Part shown: piece by piece, positions 27,679-37,075 of the stretch
How positions within the stretch are numbered: position 1 is the stretch's first letter
Layout of the letters: each line of letters opens with the position of its first letter
Assembly (NCBI RefSeq): GCF_010723305.1
Contig: NZ_BLKW01000004.1
Location: 682,001-746,000 of the forward strand
Source of the DNA: Mycobacterium botniense
Lineage (GTDB): Bacteria > Actinomycetota > Actinomycetes > Mycobacteriales > Mycobacteriaceae
Length of the DNA: 64,000 nucleotides
Direction of reading: 5' to 3'
Notes under the pieces: generated by a model
The model's input: the letters and a program-made list of their open reading frames with translations, nothing else
What the model was told of the DNA's origin: nothing
Database searches by the model: none
Made by a program: the position numbers and the translations under genes

Positions 27679-27775
27679 GCCGGGCTCTGCGCCGGCGGCG
27701 GGGCGACCGCTTTCACCGGGGCGAATCGACCGGTAGCCTGGTGTGAACACGATCACGGTCGGCGGGAGGCCTGCG

Positions 27776-28204
27776 ATGCGGATTGCGGACGTGCTGCGAA
27801 ATAAGGGGGCGGCGGTGGTGACCATCAGCCCCGACGCGACGGTCAGGGAGTTGCTCGCCGGCCTCGCCGAACACAACATCGGCGCCATGGTGGTGATCGG
27901 GCCGGACGGTCTGGTCGGCATCGTGTCGGAGCGTGACGTCGTGCGTCGACTTCATACCCACGGCGCCAGCGTGCTCAGCCAGCCGGTCGCAAAGATCATG
28001 ACGCCTGCGGTCGTCACCTGCACCAAGTCTGACACGGTTGACAGCCTCAGCGTGTTGATGACCCAAAACCGGGTGCGCCATGTACCGGTTATCGAGGATG
28101 GCAAGCTGGCGGGCATAGTCAGTATCGGTGATGTGGTCAAAACCCGCATGGAGGAACTCGAAGCCGAGCAACGGCAGCTGCAGTCCTACATCATCCAGGG
28201 TTAG
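27776..28204 (+). CDS. CBS-domain pair protein
   Basis: This 142-aa protein consists of two CBS motifs (about residues 1-60 and 75-135) that together form a nucleotide-binding Bateman module. The first contains VGIVSERDVVRRL and the second GIVSIGDVVKTRMEELE. Stand-alone CBS proteins sense adenosine nucleotides or NAD(H), but the partner is unknown. GGGAGG at 27763-27768 fixes the ATG at 27776; the frame is open from 27743. It matches Rv2406c in size and position. Confidence 0.9.
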   Translation: MRIADVLRNKGAAVVTISPDATVRELLAGLAEHNIGAMVVIGPDGLVGIVSERDVVRRLHTHGASVLSQPVAKIMTPAVVTCTKSDTVDSLSVLMTQNRVRHVPVIEDGKLAGIVSIGDVVKTRMEELEAEQRQLQSYIIQG

Positions 28205-28216
28205 CCGTTAACCGTC

Positions 28217-28864
28217 TTAGCTCCAGGAGTATTCGGCGCGCAGCCGGGCCGCCACCCGGTCGAAAACCTCCCGGTTGACGATGGCGCCCTCGCGCCGGAT
28301 GCTTTCCTCGGGCACCTCGAATACCCGGTCCAATCGGACCCAGCTGGACTTTCCGCCGTAATTCCAACTACCGCAACCAATCTCGACTGAGTTCGGGTCT
28401 TTGGCCAGCTTCTCTTGGCTTGACAACATCAGCCCCAGCAGGGTGCGCCGGTCACGGCCCACGAGGAGAACCGCTCGGTCCTCACCACGGGTGGGGTCGC
28501 TTTGGTCCACCACCCATGTCCAGACAATCTCGCCGGGACCGGCCCGGCCGGCCAGGTCCGGCGCATAGACGAGCTTGCGAGCCCGGTATGCGGTGGGAAC
28601 GCTGGTACTGGTCACCGGCCGGCCCGCGGTGATTGCGGCACTGGAATTCGATTCGCCCGTGATGACGCTGATGCCGAGCTTGATGCCGTCCCGGATGCCC
28701 CGCCGCAGGGATGGTGATTTCTGCAGGTGACGGATGAACTGTGGAGCTTCGTTGAAAACCAGGTTCTCCGCGAGCTGCTGCACTAGTTTCCACTGTCCTT
28801 TCCACTGTCCTTTCCACTGTTCTTTCCAGTGTTCTTTCCAGTGCCCCTTTCCCGGACGGGTCAT
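28217..28864 (-). CDS. PemK/MazF-like domain protein with WK-repeat N-terminus
   Basis: This protein of about 215 aa probably has a PemK/MazF-type beta-barrel in the middle (PGEIVWTWVVDQSD, then EDRAVLLVGRDRRTLLGLMLSS). It lacks an adjacent antitoxin gene, and the sequence VEIGCGSWNYGGKSSWVRLDRVFEV differs from known toxins, so toxin activity is doubtful. It corresponds in position to Rv2405. The N-terminus contains a short tandem repeat of Trp-Lys-rich tetrapeptides (KEHWKEQWKGQWKGQWK) encoded by a 12-bp DNA repeat. ATG 28864 is used; a GTG at 28885 is possible. Confidence 0.75.
   Translation of the reverse strand: MTRPGKGHWKEHWKEQWKGQWKGQWKLVQQLAENLVFNEAPQFIRHLQKSPSLRRGIRDGIKLGISVITGESNSSAAITAGRPVTSTSVPTAYRARKLVYAPDLAGRAGPGEIVWTWVVDQSDPTRGEDRAVLLVGRDRRTLLGLMLSSQEKLAKDPNSVEIGCGSWNYGGKSSWVRLDRVFEVPEESIRREGAIVNREVFDRVAARLRAEYSWS
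28787..28846. repeat. 12-bp in-frame tandem repeat, five units
   Basis: Five consecutive 12-bp units of the form TTTCCACTGTCC (later units TTTCCAGTGTTC and TTTCCAGTGCCC) lie inside the start of the PemK-like gene. Each encodes one WK-containing tetrapeptide, so copy-number change keeps the frame. Confidence 0.85.
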
Positions 28865-28925
28865 GTGGGCAGCATAAGACGGCACGTGGCAATTGGGCGC
28901 ACCGCACCGTCGCTGGATACGCTGG

Positions 28926-30833
28926 ATGTGCTCACTGAACCGTTGGCTGGTACGCGTCCGTCAGGAGATTCCCATCAGCAGCTTCGCCGACCAGACCTTT
29001 ACCGCGCCGGCGCAGATAAGGAATTTCTGCATCATTGCCCACATCGATCACGGCAAGTCCACGCTGGCCGATCGGATGCTCCAGCTGACAGGTGTCGTCG
29101 ACGCGCGATCCATGCGGGCTCAGTACCTGGACCGCATGGATATCGAGCGTGAGCGCGGGATCACCATCAAAGCGCAGAATGTGCGCTTGCCGTGGCGGGT
29201 CGCCGGCGGCCCTGGCGCCGGCGAACAGTACGTCCTGCACCTCATTGACACCCCGGGGCATGTGGACTTCAGCTATGAGGTGTCCCGGGCGCTGGCCGCC
29301 TGCGAGGGCGCCGTACTGCTGGTCGATGCGGCGCAGGGCATCGAGGCACAGACGCTGGCTAATCTCTATCTGGCGCTGGATCGCGACCTCGTGATCATCC
29401 CGGTGCTCAACAAGATCGATCTTCCTGCCGCGGATCCTGACCGCTACGCCGGTGAGATCGCCCACATCATGGGTTGCGAACCACATGAGGTGCAGCGGGT
29501 GTCGGGAAAGACGGGCGAGGGGGTTCCCGAATTACTCGACGAAATCGTCAAGCGGGTACCTCCGCCGCAGGGGGATCCCGACGCCCCCACGCGCGCAATG
29601 ATTTTCGACTCCGTATACGACATTTACCGCGGTGTGGTGACGTACGTGCGCGTGGTTGACGGGAAGATCACCCCGCGTGAGCGGATCGCGATGATGTCCA
29701 CCGGCGCCACGCATGAGTTGCTGGAGGTGGGCATTGTCTCACCCGAGCCGAAGCCCACGGCGGGCCTAGGGGTCGGAGAGGTCGGCTATCTGATCACCGG
29801 TGTGAAGGACGTCCGTCAGTCCAAGGTCGGCGATACCGTGACCACCGCGCGTCACGGCGCCATTGAGCCACTGACCGGATACCGCGAGCCGAAGCCCATG
29901 GTCTATTCGGGGCTCTACCCGGTCGACGGTTCTGACTACCCGGCGCTGCGTGACGCGCTTGACCGGCTGCGGCTCAACGATGCGGCTCTGACGTACGAGC
30001 CGGAGAACTCGGCGGCACTGGGGTTCGGGTTCCGCTGCGGGTTTTTGGGGTTGCTGCACATGGAGATCACCCGCGAGCGGCTGGAACGCGAATTCGACCT
30101 TGACTTGATTTCCACCGCACCGAATGTGGTCTACCGGGTGGTGCTCGACGACGGCTCTGAGCATGTCGTCACCAATCCCTCGGATTGGCCGTCAGGCAAG
30201 AAAATCCGCGCCGTGTACGAGCCTGTTGTCAAGACCACCATCATTGCGCCCAGTGAATTCATCGGCGCGATCATGGAGCTCTGCCAGTCTCGGCGCGGCG
30301 AACTCGCCGGCATGGATTATCTCTCGCCCCAGCGTGTCGAGTTGCGCTACACAATGCCGCTGGGAGAGATCATCTTCGATTTCTTCGATGCACTGAAATC
30401 CCGCACGCGCGGCTACGCCAGCCTCGATTACGAGGAGGCCGGTGAACAAGAGGCCGCGCTGGTCAAGGTGGACATCCTGTTGCAGGGTGAGCCCGTCGAC
30501 GCGTTGAGCGCGATCGTGCACAAGGACGCTGCGCAGGCGTACGGCCACAAGATGACCGCCAAGCTCAAAGAACTCATTCCGCGCCAACAATTCGAGGTAC
30601 CGGTACAAGCGGCAATCGGCTCGAAGATCATTGCCCGCGAGAATATCCGGGCGTTGCGCAAAGACGTGTTGTCGAAGTGTTACGGCGGTGACATCACCCG
30701 CAAGCGCAAACTGCTAGAAAAGCAGAAGGAGGGCAAGAAGCGGATGAAGACCATCGGGCGGGTCGAGGTCCCGCAGGAAGCCTTCGTCGCCGCGCTCTCT
30801 GCCGACACCTCCACTGAAAAATCGAAAAAATAG
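28926..30833 (+). CDS. lepA: Elongation factor 4 (LepA)
   Basis: LepA is a ribosomal GTPase that back-translocates or rescues stalled ribosomes. G motifs are intact: AHIDHGKST (G1), [10 protein letters not shown] (switch I), DTPGHVDF (G3) and NKIDLP (G4). The EF-G-like domains follow, then the LepA-specific C-terminal domain ending [30 protein letters not shown] start at ATG 28926 (635 aa); an upstream TTG (28893) is also in frame and the exact start is unclear because mycobacterial LepA has a variable N-terminal tail. Its 5' end lies about 60 bp from the divergent PemK-like gene. Confidence 0.95.
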   Translation: MCSLNRWLVRVRQEIPISSFADQTFTAPAQIRNFCIIAHIDHGKSTLADRMLQLTGVVDARSMRAQYLDRMDIERERGITIKAQNVRLPWRVAGGPGAGEQYVLHLIDTPGHVDFSYEVSRALAACEGAVLLVDAAQGIEAQTLANLYLALDRDLVIIPVLNKIDLPAADPDRYAGEIAHIMGCEPHEVQRVSGKTGEGVPELLDEIVKRVPPPQGDPDAPTRAMIFDSVYDIYRGVVTYVRVVDGKITPRERIAMMSTGATHELLEVGIVSPEPKPTAGLGVGEVGYLITGVKDVRQSKVGDTVTTARHGAIEPLTGYREPKPMVYSGLYPVDGSDYPALRDALDRLRLNDAALTYEPENSAALGFGFRCGFLGLLHMEITRERLEREFDLDLISTAPNVVYRVVLDDGSEHVVTNPSDWPSGKKIRAVYEPVVKTTIIAPSEFIGAIMELCQSRRGELAGMDYLSPQRVELRYTMPLGEIIFDFFDALKSRTRGYASLDYEEAGEQEAALVKVDILLQGEPVDALSAIVHKDAAQAYGHKMTAKLKELIPRQQFEVPVQAAIGSKIIARENIRALRKDVLSKCYGGDITRKRKLLEKQKEGKKRMKTIGRVEVPQEAFVAALSADTSTEKSKK

Positions 30834-30874
30834 CCGGCGCGGAAAACGGCTTCAGAGGTGTTCTCCGCGCCGGC
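30833..30874. terminator. Strong hairpin between convergent genes
   Basis: Perfect 11-bp arms GCCGGCGCGGA (30833-30843) and TCCGCGCCGGC (30864-30874) enclose a 20-base loop. The stem begins at the last base of the lepA stop codon and sits 41 bp before the end of the oppositely oriented lipoprotein gene, so it can terminate both transcripts. Confidence 0.75.
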
Positions 30875-30915
30875 GACGCGGGAGCAGGGTGGACTACGCC
30901 GTGCGGCGGCCGCGG

Positions 30916-31491
30916 CTACACCTGCGTGTTGGAGATGAGCTGCCCGGACGTGGCGTTGATCGTGACCTTGTGTTCAACGATGTATGAATCCCACACGTCG
31001 GCTTTCCACACGGTCGTCGCGTTGCTGTCACCGAGTTTCAACTCGGTGATCGAGCCCTGGGGCACCGCGTCGAGCATCTTGTTCACCGCCGCGCGGTAGT
31101 CCAGGCGCGCGGCCTGCACAAGCGCGCGGTTTTTGGCTTTGTCGCTTTCGTTTTTCGGGGTCGGTCCGACCATTACCGTCACACCGTCGGACGACACATC
31201 CATCGAGTCCTCCGTCCCGTCCGGGGTGACCACATGAACTTTCCAGCTGCCACTCTCTTGACTCCTGATGAGGGTCAGCGTGCCGTTCGGTACCTGGGCC
31301 ACCGCGGCGGCTCCGGCGCGCAACAATGTCTGCGGGTCGGGCGGGGCAGCGGGACGGGACCATGTGGCTCTGCTGCTGGTTGTCGCCGATGTCGCGGCAG
31401 GCTTGCCGCTCTGGCCACAGCCGGCCAGCGCCAGAACCGCGACGGCAACGACAACCGTATGAACCCGGGAGCAATACCTCAGATAAGCCAT
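30916..31491 (-). CDS. Putative lipoprotein with PepSY-like C-terminal segment
   Basis: This 191-aa exported protein begins MAYLRYCSRVHTVVVAVAVLALAGCGQ, a signal sequence with a lipobox (LAGC) ending at about residue 26, so it should be lipid-anchored. A Ser/Thr/Pro-rich linker follows. The mature part ends with VWKADVWDSYIVEHKVTINATSGQ, reminiscent of PepSY domains. The frame is open far upstream, but the lipobox fixes ATG 31491. It sits where M. tuberculosis has other lipoprotein and hypothetical genes; I do not recognise a named ortholog. Confidence 0.75.
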   Translation of the reverse strand: MAYLRYCSRVHTVVVAVAVLALAGCGQSGKPAATSATTSSRATWSRPAAPPDPQTLLRAGAAAVAQVPNGTLTLIRSQESGSWKVHVVTPDGTEDSMDVSSDGVTVMVGPTPKNESDKAKNRALVQAARLDYRAAVNKMLDAVPQGSITELKLGDSNATTVWKADVWDSYIVEHKVTINATSGQLISNTQV

Positions 31492-31906
31492 CGGCGCATG
31501 GTACCGCGGCCCTCGGCGGCTCGTTTTCGGTGCTCGGAAACGCGGCCTGACACCTCTACGCGCACGACTTTGCCGGATACGCAGTACCCGACCCGGCGTA
31601 CCGTAGGGTGGCGCGGTCGGCGATCCGGCGCTTCGGGGTGCGGACGGAAAGACTTCCCTCTTGTCGGTTGCGCCTGGATGATCAGCACCAGCCGGGTGGA
31701 CGCCCTCAGAGAGTTGTGCGGTGTTGACCGGTGCGGGAGTCAACCTCTTCGGCCTCTGCGGCGAAAAGGTGCGACAGGCAGGGAAACGCCACGGAAGTCC
31801 CGAAGCTCCGGCTGAGTGGATGATGCCCGGTTTGCTGTCAGACCGCGCAACGGTGCTTGTCCGCCGATCGTGGCACACGTTGGTTTCGGGTCGCGGGGAG
31901 CATAAG
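31492..31906. other. Intergenic region, no gene recognised
   Basis: About 415 bp between the lipoprotein start and the small membrane gene. No open frame shows a domain. M. tuberculosis carries larger genes (Rv2401-Rv2402, from memory) in the corresponding place. Confidence 0.4.
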
Positions 31907-32110
31907 GTGAGGCCGGTGGACGGGTTTCTGAATTGGTGGGACGGCGTCGAGCTGTGGTTATCAGGGCTCGGCTTCGTGTTGCAGACCCTCGTCGTCATGC
32001 CGGTCGTGCTGGTCGTAGCGTACGGTATCGCGGTGGTGCTGGACGGACTTCTCGGCAAGGGTATCAAGCTGATGCGCCGCGCCCGTCGCAGCGATGAGGC
32101 CCCCGGATGA
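31907..32110 (+). CDS. Small one-helix membrane protein (Rv2401A-like)
   Basis: This 67-aa protein has an amphipathic Trp-rich start (DGFLNWWDGVELWLSGLG), one long hydrophobic helix (FVLQTLVVMPVVLVVAYGIA) and a basic C-terminal tail (KLMRRARRSDEAPG), which predicts a membrane protein with its C-terminus in the cytoplasm. GGGGAG at 31895-31900 favours GTG 31907; GTG 31916 is possible. It resembles Rv2401A in length and place. It overlaps a second, even smaller membrane ORF by four bases. Function is unknown. Confidence 0.72.
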   Translation: MRPVDGFLNWWDGVELWLSGLGFVLQTLVVMPVVLVVAYGIAVVLDGLLGKGIKLMRRARRSDEAPG

Positions 32111-32193
32111 CCGGTATGCCGCGGTCACGGGTGACATTGGTGCTCGTCGTGCTGGTGGTGCTGGTGATCGTGACGTGGCTGCTGACGCGTTGA
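32107..32193 (+). CDS. 28-residue single-helix membrane peptide
   Basis: An ORF too short for most annotation pipelines starts with an ATG that overlaps the previous stop (ATGA). The peptide has a basic head (MTGMPRSR) and one hydrophobic helix (LVLVVLVVLVIVTWLL) ending in Thr-Arg and a TGA stop. Translational coupling and the well-formed membrane segment argue that it is expressed together with the upstream 67-aa protein, perhaps as a two-component membrane micro-complex; that is inference. GC-rich third positions make chance hydrophobic ORFs common, so confidence is moderate. Confidence 0.55.
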   Translation: MTGMPRSRVTLVLVVLVVLVIVTWLLTR

Positions 32194-32455
32194 TATCGCG
32201 TGACCGTCGATTCCTCGCCCACGGACGGGCGCCAGTCAACATCTTCTGTTAGGCTTCGCGCCATGCACGCAGCGTCCGGCAACCGGCAGTGCCACGTTCT
32301 GGCGCTCATTGCCGTGGGTAATTGTGCTGTGGCTGACGTGCACTGTCACCGCTGAACCCAGCCTGCGATTTTGGTGTCGGTCAAACACTGCTAGGTAGCG
32401 CTTGTGCGCGCTGCCGTCGCACCGGGACCGACATCTCCCCGGTGAAAGGTCACCC

Positions 32456-33493
32456 ATGCCCAACAATGTTGCGAGCAGAGTCCGCTGGAGGCAGACTGTC
32501 GCGTTCGCGCTGACAGCAGGTCTTGCCGCGGCGTGTCATGCCGGCGCCAGCGACATGGTCGGTGGCCGCAGTCCGGCCGGAACGCGCACAAGCATCACCT
32601 TGGTTGCCTACTCGGCTCCAGAACCTGGATGGAGCAAGGTGATTCCCGCGTTCAACGCTTCCCGGCAGGGCAGAGATGTTCAGGTGATCACTTCTTATGG
32701 GGCCTCCGCCGACCAGTCCCGCAGTATCGTAGACGGTAAGCCGGCCGATATCGTGAACTTCTCGTCGGCACCTGATGTCAGCCGATTAGTGAAGGCCGGC
32801 AAGGTTTCCAAAGACTGGGATAAGGACGCCACCAAAGGCATCCCTTTCGGCTCCGTTGTGAGTTTGATGGTGCGTGCTGGCAATCCGAAACATATCAAGG
32901 ATTGGGATGACCTGCTGCGTCCGGGGGTGGAGGTCATCACGCCCAGTCCACTGAGTTCCGGCTCGGCCAAGTGGAACCTGCTCGCCCCCTATGCCGCCAA
33001 GAGCAATGGCGGCCAGAATCGCCAAGCCGGTTTAGAATTCGTCGACGAGTTGGTGAGCCAGCATGTCAAACTCCGTCCCGGATCTGGCCGCGAAGCCACC
33101 GATGTTTTCATCGAGGGCCGAGGCGACGTGCTGATCAGCTATGAAAACGAAGCCATTGCCACCGAGCGCCAGGGCAGGCCGGTGCAACACATTAACCCGC
33201 CGCAGACGTTCAAGATCGAAAACCCGGTCGCCGTTGTTAACACCAGCGCTCATCTCGGCGCCGCCGTCGCATTCAAAAACTTTCAATACACCGTCGAAGC
33301 TCAAAAACTTTGGGCACAAGCTGGTTTCCGACCTGTCGATCCTGCGGTGGCAGCCGATTTCCGCGACCAGTTCCCGACGCCGGGTAAATTGTGGACGATA
33401 GCCGACCTGGGCGGCTGGGATGCTGTCGATCCACAACTGTTCGACAAAAATACCGGTGCTATCACCAAAATCTATATGCGCGCGACCGGATGA
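32456..33493 (+). CDS. subI: Sulfate-binding lipoprotein of ABC importer
   Basis: This is the substrate-binding component that delivers sulfate or thiosulfate to the CysTWA transporter. The 345-aa protein has a signal sequence (VRWRQTVAFALTAGLAAAC) with a lipobox-like Cys, then a type II periplasmic-binding fold with family motifs SYGASADQSRSIVDGKPADIV, TPSPLSSGSAKWNL and VLISYENEAI. Translation starts at ATG 32456 after AAAGG. Its stop overlaps the cysT start (ATGA), opening a four-gene operon. Confidence 0.94.
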   Translation: MPNNVASRVRWRQTVAFALTAGLAAACHAGASDMVGGRSPAGTRTSITLVAYSAPEPGWSKVIPAFNASRQGRDVQVITSYGASADQSRSIVDGKPADIVNFSSAPDVSRLVKAGKVSKDWDKDATKGIPFGSVVSLMVRAGNPKHIKDWDDLLRPGVEVITPSPLSSGSAKWNLLAPYAAKSNGGQNRQAGLEFVDELVSQHVKLRPGSGREATDVFIEGRGDVLISYENEAIATERQGRPVQHINPPQTFKIENPVAVVNTSAHLGAAVAFKNFQYTVEAQKLWAQAGFRPVDPAVAADFRDQFPTPGKLWTIADLGGWDAVDPQLFDKNTGAITKIYMRATG

Positions 33494-34365
33494 CGATGGC
33501 ACTCATTCCCGATCCGGACACAAGCCGGCCGCGAGTCAACCATCGGGTCCGGTGGCGGGCCTCGGTGCGCATGGGCCACCGCAGCACATGCCTGTTGGTC
33601 GGCGCTGCAATGGTGTGGATTTCAGTGATCGTGCTGCTACCACTGGCCGCGGTCAGCTGGCAGGCCGCCAGCGGTGGCTGGCAGGCGTTTTGGTTCGCGG
33701 TCACGTCGCACGCCGCTTTGGCGTCTTTCCGGGTGACACTGACCCTGGCTACCGCCGTCACCGCGATCAACACGGTTTTCGGTCTGCTGATCGCATGGGT
33801 ACTGGTGCGAGACGACTTTGCTGGCAAGCGCCTGATCGATGCTGTCATCGATCTGCCGTTCGCGCTGCCCACCATCGTTGCCAGCGTGGTGATGCTGGCG
33901 CTGTACGGTCCCAATAGCCCAGTGGGTCTTCACTTTCAGCACACCGAAATGGGTGTTGGGGTAGTGCTGGCATTCGTCACATTGCCGTTTGTGGTGCGGT
34001 CCGTGCAGCCGGTGCTGCTCGAGATCGACCGGGAGACCGAAGAGGCAGCCGCGTTATTGGGGGCGGGCAGCCTGACGATTTTCACCGCCGTCGTGTTGCC
34101 ATCGCTGACTCCGGCGTTGTTATCAGGTGCTGGCCTGGCTTTCTCACGCGCCATCGGCGAGTTCGGATCCGTCGTACTGATCGGTGGGGCGATTCCGGGG
34201 AAGACTGAAGTGTCTTCGCAGTGGATCCGCACTCTGGTCGAGAACGATGACCGCAGCGGTGCTGCTGCGATATCGATTGTTCTGCTGTCGATGTCGTTCA
34301 CAGTACTTTTCATTCTGCGCATTGTCGGTGCACGCGCGGCTAGACGTCAGGAGATGGCCACGTGA
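33490..34365 (+). CDS. cysT: Sulfate ABC transporter permease
   Basis: This 291-aa inner-membrane permease of the sulfate/thiosulfate importer has six hydrophobic segments. The cytoplasmic EAA loop, which contacts the ATPase, is present as EETEEAAALLGAGSLTIFTAVVLP (Glu-Ala-Ala core). Four-base overlaps link it to subI upstream and cysW downstream. The N-terminal tail of about 40 residues before the first helix is hydrophilic and basic. Confidence 0.93.
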   Translation: MTMALIPDPDTSRPRVNHRVRWRASVRMGHRSTCLLVGAAMVWISVIVLLPLAAVSWQAASGGWQAFWFAVTSHAALASFRVTLTLATAVTAINTVFGLLIAWVLVRDDFAGKRLIDAVIDLPFALPTIVASVVMLALYGPNSPVGLHFQHTEMGVGVVLAFVTLPFVVRSVQPVLLEIDRETEEAAALLGAGSLTIFTAVVLPSLTPALLSGAGLAFSRAIGEFGSVVLIGGAIPGKTEVSSQWIRTLVENDDRSGAAAISIVLLSMSFTVLFILRIVGARAARRQEMAT

Positions 34366-35189
34366 CACTCTCACCGATGATCCGCTTCTTCATCAGATTC
34401 GTAGGAGTGTTGTACATTCTCGCACTGCTGATCATTCCGGTTCTGCTGATTTTGTGGCGGACCTTCGCGCCCGGATTATCTCAGTTCTTTGCCTACGTCA
34501 GTACTCCTGCCGCAGTGGCGGCTTTGCGCTTATCGTTGCTTGTTTTGGCCATCGTGCTACCGCTGAACGTGGTCTTCGGTGTCGTGGTGGCGCTGGTTCT
34601 GGCGCGTCGCAGATTCCTCGGTAAAGGCGTGCTGCAGACGATTATCGATCTGCCTTTCGCGGTGTCGCCCGTGATCGTCGGCGTCGCACTGATCGCGTTG
34701 TGGGGATCGGCCGGAGCTTTGGGCTTTGTCGAGAGAGACCTCGGGTTCAGGGTCATCTTCGGGCTGCCCGGTATCGTGCTCGCCAGCGTTTTTGTCACGC
34801 TGCCGTTCGTGGTGCGCGAAGTCGAACCGGTCCTGCAGGAGCTGGGAACAGATCAGGAGCAGGCGGCGGCGACACTGGGTTGTGGTGTGTGGCAGACGTT
34901 CTGGCGGGTGACGCTGCCATCAATTCGATGGGGGCTCACATACGGCGTGGTGCTCACCAGCGCGCGCACGCTCGGGGAATACGGGGCGGTGATCATGGTG
35001 TCCTCCAACTTGCCGGGAAAGTCGCAGACGTTGACTCTGCTGGTCTCGGATCGCTACAACCGCGGGGCTGAATACGGCGCCTATGCTCTGTCGACGTTGT
35101 TGATGGGGGTCTCGATGCTGGTGCTGGTCGTACAGGTGTTTTTTGACGCCCGACGTGTGCGCAAGGATGTGCGCAAGGAGATGGCATGA
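34362..35189 (+). CDS. cysW: Sulfate ABC transporter permease
   Basis: This 275-aa second permease pairs with CysT. It has six predicted helices and the EAA loop [23 protein letters not shown], followed by [29 protein letters not shown], typical of CysW. It starts at GTG overlapping the cysT stop and overlaps the cysA ATG by four bases. Confidence 0.93.
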   Translation: MTLSPMIRFFIRFVGVLYILALLIIPVLLILWRTFAPGLSQFFAYVSTPAAVAALRLSLLVLAIVLPLNVVFGVVVALVLARRRFLGKGVLQTIIDLPFAVSPVIVGVALIALWGSAGALGFVERDLGFRVIFGLPGIVLASVFVTLPFVVREVEPVLQELGTDQEQAAATLGCGVWQTFWRVTLPSIRWGLTYGVVLTSARTLGEYGAVIMVSSNLPGKSQTLTLLVSDRYNRGAEYGAYALSTLLMGVSMLVLVVQVFFDARRVRKDVRKEMA

Positions 35190-36241
35190 ACCCGACCGAC
35201 GCGATCATCGTTGCCGGTGTCTCTAAGCGTTACGGAGATTTTGTTGCACTAGACGATATCGACTTCTCGGTGCCCGCCGGTTCGCTCACGGCGTTGCTGG
35301 GGCCCAGTGGTTCAGGTAAGTCGACGCTGTTGCGTGCCATTGCTGGCCTCGATCGGCCCGACACCGGCAGCATTGTTATCAACGGACGTGACGTGACCGG
35401 TGTGTCACCCCAGCGGCGTGGAGTCGGCTTCGTGTTCCAACACTATGCGGCATTCAAACACTTGACTGTGCGCGACAACATCGCTTTCGGGTTAAAGATC
35501 CGCAGACGGTCCAAAGCCGAGATCAAAGAGAAAGTCGATAACCTGCTGGAAGTGGTCGGGCTGAGCGGATTTCAAACTCGCTACCCCCATCAGTTGTCCG
35601 GTGGGCAACGACAGCGCATGGCGCTGGCGCGCGCGCTGGCCGTGGACCCGGACGTGTTGCTCTTGGATGAGCCGTTCGGCGCGCTGGACGCCAAAGTCCG
35701 CGACGAGTTGCGCGCCTGGCTGCGTCGCTTGCACGACGAGGCGCATGTGACCACGGTGCTGGTCACTCACGATCAAGGGGAGGCCCTGGATGTGGCTGAC
35801 CGGATCGCCGTGCTCAATAAGGGCCGCATCGAGCAGATCGGATCCCCAGCAACGGTCTACGACAACCCGGCGAACACTTTCGTGATGTCATTTTTGGGTG
35901 CGGTATCGACACTGAACGGAACCTTGGTTCGCCCGCACGATATCCGGGTCGGTCGCACACCTGATATGGCGGTTGCCGCCCGGGACGGCACGGCGCAATC
36001 TGCCGGCGTACAGCGCGCCACCGTCAACCGCGTGGTGATGCTGGGATTTGAAGTCCGCGTCGAGTTGACCAGCGCGGCCACCGGTGTCCCGTTCACCGCG
36101 CAGATCACCCGCGGCGACGCTGAGGCGCTTGCCCTGCGCGAAGGCGACACCGTTTACGTGCGTGCTACCCGTGTGCCGCCTATTGGCGGCGACGTTATGG
36201 CCCGTCACGGTCCGAACACCGAGAGGATGCGAGCACAGTGA
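35186..36241 (+). CDS. cysA: Sulfate ABC transporter ATPase
   Basis: This 351-aa ATPase powers the sulfate importer. Walker [10 protein letters not shown] (about residue 40), Q-loop VFQHYAAF, signature [16 protein letters not shown], Walker [12 protein letters not shown] and the switch His in [10 protein letters not shown] are all intact. A C-terminal TOBE-like regulatory domain follows (about 240-345). It is the last gene of the subI-cysT-cysW-cysA operon and converges with the siroheme-chelatase/nirA operon after about 110 bp. Confidence 0.95.
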   Translation: MNPTDAIIVAGVSKRYGDFVALDDIDFSVPAGSLTALLGPSGSGKSTLLRAIAGLDRPDTGSIVINGRDVTGVSPQRRGVGFVFQHYAAFKHLTVRDNIAFGLKIRRRSKAEIKEKVDNLLEVVGLSGFQTRYPHQLSGGQRQRMALARALAVDPDVLLLDEPFGALDAKVRDELRAWLRRLHDEAHVTTVLVTHDQGEALDVADRIAVLNKGRIEQIGSPATVYDNPANTFVMSFLGAVSTLNGTLVRPHDIRVGRTPDMAVAARDGTAQSAGVQRATVNRVVMLGFEVRVELTSAATGVPFTAQITRGDAEALALREGDTVYVRATRVPPIGGDVMARHGPNTERMRAQ

Positions 36242-36349
36242 CGTCGTCGTAGTCTTTGCGTGCTCACCCGCAGGCGACGGCAAGCGGTGTCACGGCTGCG
36301 GCAGCCCAGTTGGGCGCCTTCCGCGACGGCGATCGGCGTTCGGCTCGAT

Positions 36350-37075
36350 TCACGCCGCCATGTGACCGGCCACCGCACGGTCGAAGCGATCCAGCACAGT
36401 CTCAGCAACTAACCGGTGGGCACCTAACGGGGGTGCCATCGCGATGCCGGCGTCGCGTGCAAACGCCTGCACCCGGTCGGGTAGCCTCCCCGGCGCCAGG
36501 AACCACGGGGCGATCACCAGTCGGCGCATGCCTAGCTGGCGCAGCCGATGAGCCGCCGTTGCCAGCGAACCGGGCACGGTGACGAACGCGGTGGTCGCCC
36601 CTGCCCAACGGGTTCCGGCCGACAGCTTCGATGCGACCTGCGCGGTGCGCGCGTTGACTGCGGCATCCGAGGAGCCGATTGCCACCACCAGCACGCCAAG
36701 CGCATCGTCGGCCGGAGAAACGCCCATGCCGGCCAGCCGCTCCCGCAATACACACACCAAACGGCCGTCGGCCCCGAGCACCGGAGCGCGCCGTACGCTG
36801 ATTCCGCGCTCTGTCGCACCCGAACGAGCAATGTGTTCGGGAATGTCACGGCGGGCGTGGTAGGCGTCAGCCAACAGCAGCGGAGTGACCACAACATAAC
36901 GCGTTCCCCGCAACCCGGCGAGGACGTCGACCAAGCCCGGCGGGTTCTTGTCCAAGTAGGCGAGACGCAGGTCAAGACCCGGCCGCAGGTCTTTCAGCAA
37001 ATCGGCCACCGCCCGGGTGGTGGCGGCCGATCGCGGATCTGCGCTGCCATGTGCGGTCAGCACCATCGTGGTCAC
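36350..37075 (-). CDS. Sirohydrochlorin ferrochelatase-like protein (CbiX/SirB family)
   Basis: Proteins of this family insert Fe2+ into sirohydrochlorin to make sirohaem, the cofactor of the sulfite reductase encoded upstream. The 241-aa protein has two CbiX-type halves; the first starts VLTAHGSADPRSAATTRAV with the metal-binding His, and a second conserved His is in DAYHARRDIP. The GTG start overlaps the stop of the cysH relic, which keeps the coupling of the nirA-cysH-chelatase operon known from M. tuberculosis (Rv2391-Rv2393). Confidence 0.85.
   Translation of the reverse strand: MTTMVLTAHGSADPRSAATTRAVADLLKDLRPGLDLRLAYLDKNPPGLVDVLAGLRGTRYVVVTPLLLADAYHARRDIPEHIARSGATERGISVRRAPVLGADGRLVCVLRERLAGMGVSPADDALGVLVVAIGSSDAAVNARTAQVASKLSAGTRWAGATTAFVTVPGSLATAAHRLRQLGMRRLVIAPWFLAPGRLPDRVQAFARDAGIAMAPPLGAHRLVAETVLDRFDRAVAGHMAA

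Noticed and set aside
28217..28864. A PemK/MazF toxin-antitoxin locus
   Set aside because: No antitoxin-sized gene is adjacent on the same strand and the domain is embedded in a longer protein, so a toxin role is not supported.
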